This document shows positions 29,616 to 30,896 of a stretch of 30,896 bases of DNA, piece by piece. The stretch comes from JBBRGK01 sp036741355. GTDB taxonomy: Bacteria > Chloroflexota > Dehalococcoidia > CAUJGQ01. Positions within the stretch are counted from its first letter, which is position 1. Each line of letters opens with the position of its first letter. The DNA is taken from the NCBI GenBank assembly GCA_036741355.1, contig DAINSK010000043.1, positions 1-30,896 of the forward strand, given 5' to 3'. The notes under the pieces were generated by a model. The model had not been told where the DNA came from. It saw nothing but the letters and a program-made list of their open reading frames with translations, and did not search any database. Both the position numbers and the translations under genes were made by a program.

Positions 29616-30422
29616 ATGTCCGCTCGTCAGACGATCGCCATCGTGGTGCCCACACCGGGCGAGTTCGAGCCGTATCGGGCGCTGCTGCCCGACCTGCGCC
29701 GGTTGAACGACGCCGGTGCCTGGGATGCGTTCGAGGCGTCGGCCGGCGGCCGGCGGCTGGTCTTCATCCTCTCGGCGGCCGGTCCGGTGAACGCGGCCGC
29801 GGCAGGCGAGCGGCTGATTGCGCAGTATGCTCCGCGGGTCATGCTGCACGGCGGCTCTGCCGGGGCGCATCATCCGAACCTGCTTCCCGGAGACGTCGTG
29901 ATCGGCTCGCGCTACGTGATCGCAACGTCGCGGGCGGTGCAGCAGGCGCGCGTCGCGCGCGGGCTGCATCCCTCGCTCATCCGCTTCCGCCGCCACGGTC
30001 AGACCCTGAACCTCGACTACATCGACGCGCACGTGGAACTGCTCGCCTGCGCCGAGCGGCTTGCGCGGCAGACGACGGCGGGCTTTGGTGAATGGCAGTC
30101 GGCGGGCTGGCCGGCGGAGATGTCTCGCCGGCCTGGTCACGTCGTCACCGGTATTGTCGCATCCGCGGACGCCTGGACCGTGGACCCGGACGAGCTTCGC
30201 ATGCTGCACGAGGATTTCGGCGCCGAGTGCGAAGACATGGAGAGCGCCTACCTCGCGCAGGTGTGCGCCATTCACGAACTGCCGTTCGTCGCGGTGCGTG
30301 TAATCTCCGACAACGAGGCTGCGTGCCAGCTGACAGCGGCCGATGTGGCGCCTGCCGTTGCCGAAGCCGGCGCACGCGCCGCCGCGATCCTGACCGCGCT
30401 GGCGTCAGAGGCTCCGCTCTAA
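29616..30422 (+). CDS. MTA/SAH nucleosidase-like nucleoside phosphorylase
   Basis: A 268-aa protein of the PNP/UDP phosphorylase superfamily, closest in pattern to 5'-methylthioadenosine/S-adenosylhomocysteine nucleosidase. MSARQTIAIVVPTPGEFEPY is the typical first strand (the family has AxxxE), VMLHGGSAGAHHPNLLPGDV the GxAG loop, and ECEDMESAYLAQVCAIHELP then VRVISDNE contains the substrate-binding Met-Glu and catalytic Asp. It would remove adenine from by-products of SAM metabolism. An insertion around 110-165 (RFRRHGQTLNLDYIDAHVEL) makes it longer than the E. coli enzyme (232 aa). Substrate is uncertain. Confidence 0.8.
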   Translation: MSARQTIAIVVPTPGEFEPYRALLPDLRRLNDAGAWDAFEASAGGRRLVFILSAAGPVNAAAAGERLIAQYAPRVMLHGGSAGAHHPNLLPGDVVIGSRYVIATSRAVQQARVARGLHPSLIRFRRHGQTLNLDYIDAHVELLACAERLARQTTAGFGEWQSAGWPAEMSRRPGHVVTGIVASADAWTVDPDELRMLHEDFGAECEDMESAYLAQVCAIHELPFVAVRVISDNEAACQLTAADVAPAVAEAGARAAAILTALASEAPL

Positions 30423-30466
30423 GGGCACCGCACCGATTTGGCGGCCGTCCAGCTAATGCCTCGTCT

Positions 30467-30730
30467 CTACTCACCACCATCATTCGCTATCTGGCCCGCC
30501 GTCATGCCGCCGTCGATTACCCAGTCGTGGCAGTTTATGTAGGCGCCCTCGTCGCTCGTGAGGTAGAGGACGGCGTTGGCGATGTCCAGCGGCATGCCGG
30601 CGCGATGCAGCGGCGTGGCTTTGCCAAGGTTCGACGTGAGTTTGCGCATCTTCGCCGCATCGTGAGCCGGCTCCAACCGACGGGCTGCCGCTGCGCCGCC
30701 GTAGAAAATCGGCGGCGCGGTACGAGACAG
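30467..30730 (-). pseudogene. C-terminal fragment of an SDR-family oxidoreductase
   Basis: The minus strand reads PPIFYGGAAAARRLEPAHDA, LGKATPLHRAGMPLDIANAV and YLTSDEGAYINCHDWVIDGG, followed by MTAGQ: the SDR C-terminus with the xPIFYGG loop, RxGxPxDIAxAVLYL and VxDGGMT. Upstream of about 30730 the match fades and neighbouring frames carry pieces of the expected ICPGG-type motif, indicating a frameshift. The N-terminal Rossmann part is absent. The 5' boundary is approximate. It is not obviously the missing end of the 25084-25218 fragment, which belongs to a different SDR type and strand. Confidence 0.75.
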
Positions 30731-30777
30731 ATCAGCAACCGGCCGTCGGACCAGCCTCTCGACAACCGATCGGCGCG

Positions 30778-30896
30778 TCAGGCGAGTACGCGCGCCGTGT
30801 AGAGCTCGTCGATCGCCGGCTGCTCCATTCCGAACAGACCGCGCAGCACCTCGTCGGTGTGCTCGCCGAGCATTGGCGAACGGTAGACCGGTTGTT
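30778..30896 (-). CDS. CaiB/BaiF CoA-transferase, C-terminal end (cut by window)
   Basis: 38 residues continue past the window edge: QPVYRSPMLGEHTDEVLRGL then FGMEQPAIDELYTARVLA and a TGA stop. PxxGEHTxEVLxxLxG is the usual end of family III CoA-transferases, also seen as FGQHNELVLRELLGM in the fused enzyme at 25215. It is the second CoA-transferase in this region, next to another SDR piece. Confidence 0.75.
   Translation of the reverse strand, partial: QPVYRSPMLGEHTDEVLRGLFGMEQPAIDELYTARVLA

Overview
The window is a high-GC, gene-dense bacterial chromosome segment that most resembles a terrestrial or aquatic member of the Chloroflexota. The evidence is two F420-type luciferase-like (LLM) oxidoreductases, a double-length CaiB/BaiF CoA-transferase, a PPi-type phosphofructokinase, a menaquinone prenyltransferase, kinase and PP2C-like signalling proteins with Pro-rich linkers, and many dispersed GC-rich palindromic repeats. 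This placement comes from gene content only. A run of exactly 100 N (6167-6266) shows that this is a scaffolded draft, probably metagenomic, assembly.

Layout. 0.1-2.4 kb: a minus-strand pair of a sugar-nucleotide transferase and a PPi-type phosphofructokinase, behind an operator-like inverted repeat. 2.4-5.6 kb: a serine/threonine kinase-like protein with a degraded active site, an ECF-like sigma factor with a possible leaderless promoter, a small hypothetical protein, and the C-terminal relic of a low-affinity iron permease. 5.6-6.8 kb: an LLM oxidoreductase split by the artificial gap. 7.0-8.8 kb: coaE and menA on the minus strand. 8.9-12.3 kb: a membrane-anchored protein with a dead PP2C-like domain and a propeller-like exterior, then a split two-gene chromate transporter. 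12.3-14.2 kb: a secreted protein and an HD-GYP c-di-GMP phosphodiesterase. 14.3-15.0 kb: a TrmO-like enzyme and a small ORF. 15.0-19.0 kb: a heterodimeric ABC exporter. 19.2-22.3 kb: an SDR enzyme with a strong terminator, a wHTH-REC regulator and a second LLM enzyme. 22.8-25.1 kb: a small membrane protein, a muconolactone-isomerase-like protein, an apparently orphan CopG antitoxin and a flavodoxin-like protein. 25.1-30.9 kb: a fused CoA-transferase, a dienelactone hydrolase with an in-frame amber codon, a VapBC-like module, an MTA/SAH nucleosidase-like protein, two SDR relics and the end of another CoA-transferase.

The most unusual material falls in four groups. First, a probable pseudokinase and a probable pseudophosphatase lie 4.4 kb apart and share a PSPLGR linker motif. 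Second, a palindromic repeat family sits at gene 3' ends and supplies the last codons of at least three proteins; a different 48-bp repeat lies in frame inside the CoA-transferase. Third, a 28-bp leader is shared (24/28) by the SDR and LLM genes, and the LLM copy is backed by tandem repeats of the same core. Fourth, 25-31 kb shows gene decay: two SDR fragments, an amber-interrupted hydrolase and a homopolymer in a toxin gene.

Functionally the window mixes central metabolism (PFK, CoA and menaquinone synthesis), oxidative catabolism (SDR, LLM, CoA-transferases, DLH-type hydrolase), export and ion transport (ABC pair, ChrA pair), and signalling (kinase-like, phosphatase-like, sigma factor, HD-GYP, REC). 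No CRISPR array, tRNA, rRNA or intact transposase was seen.
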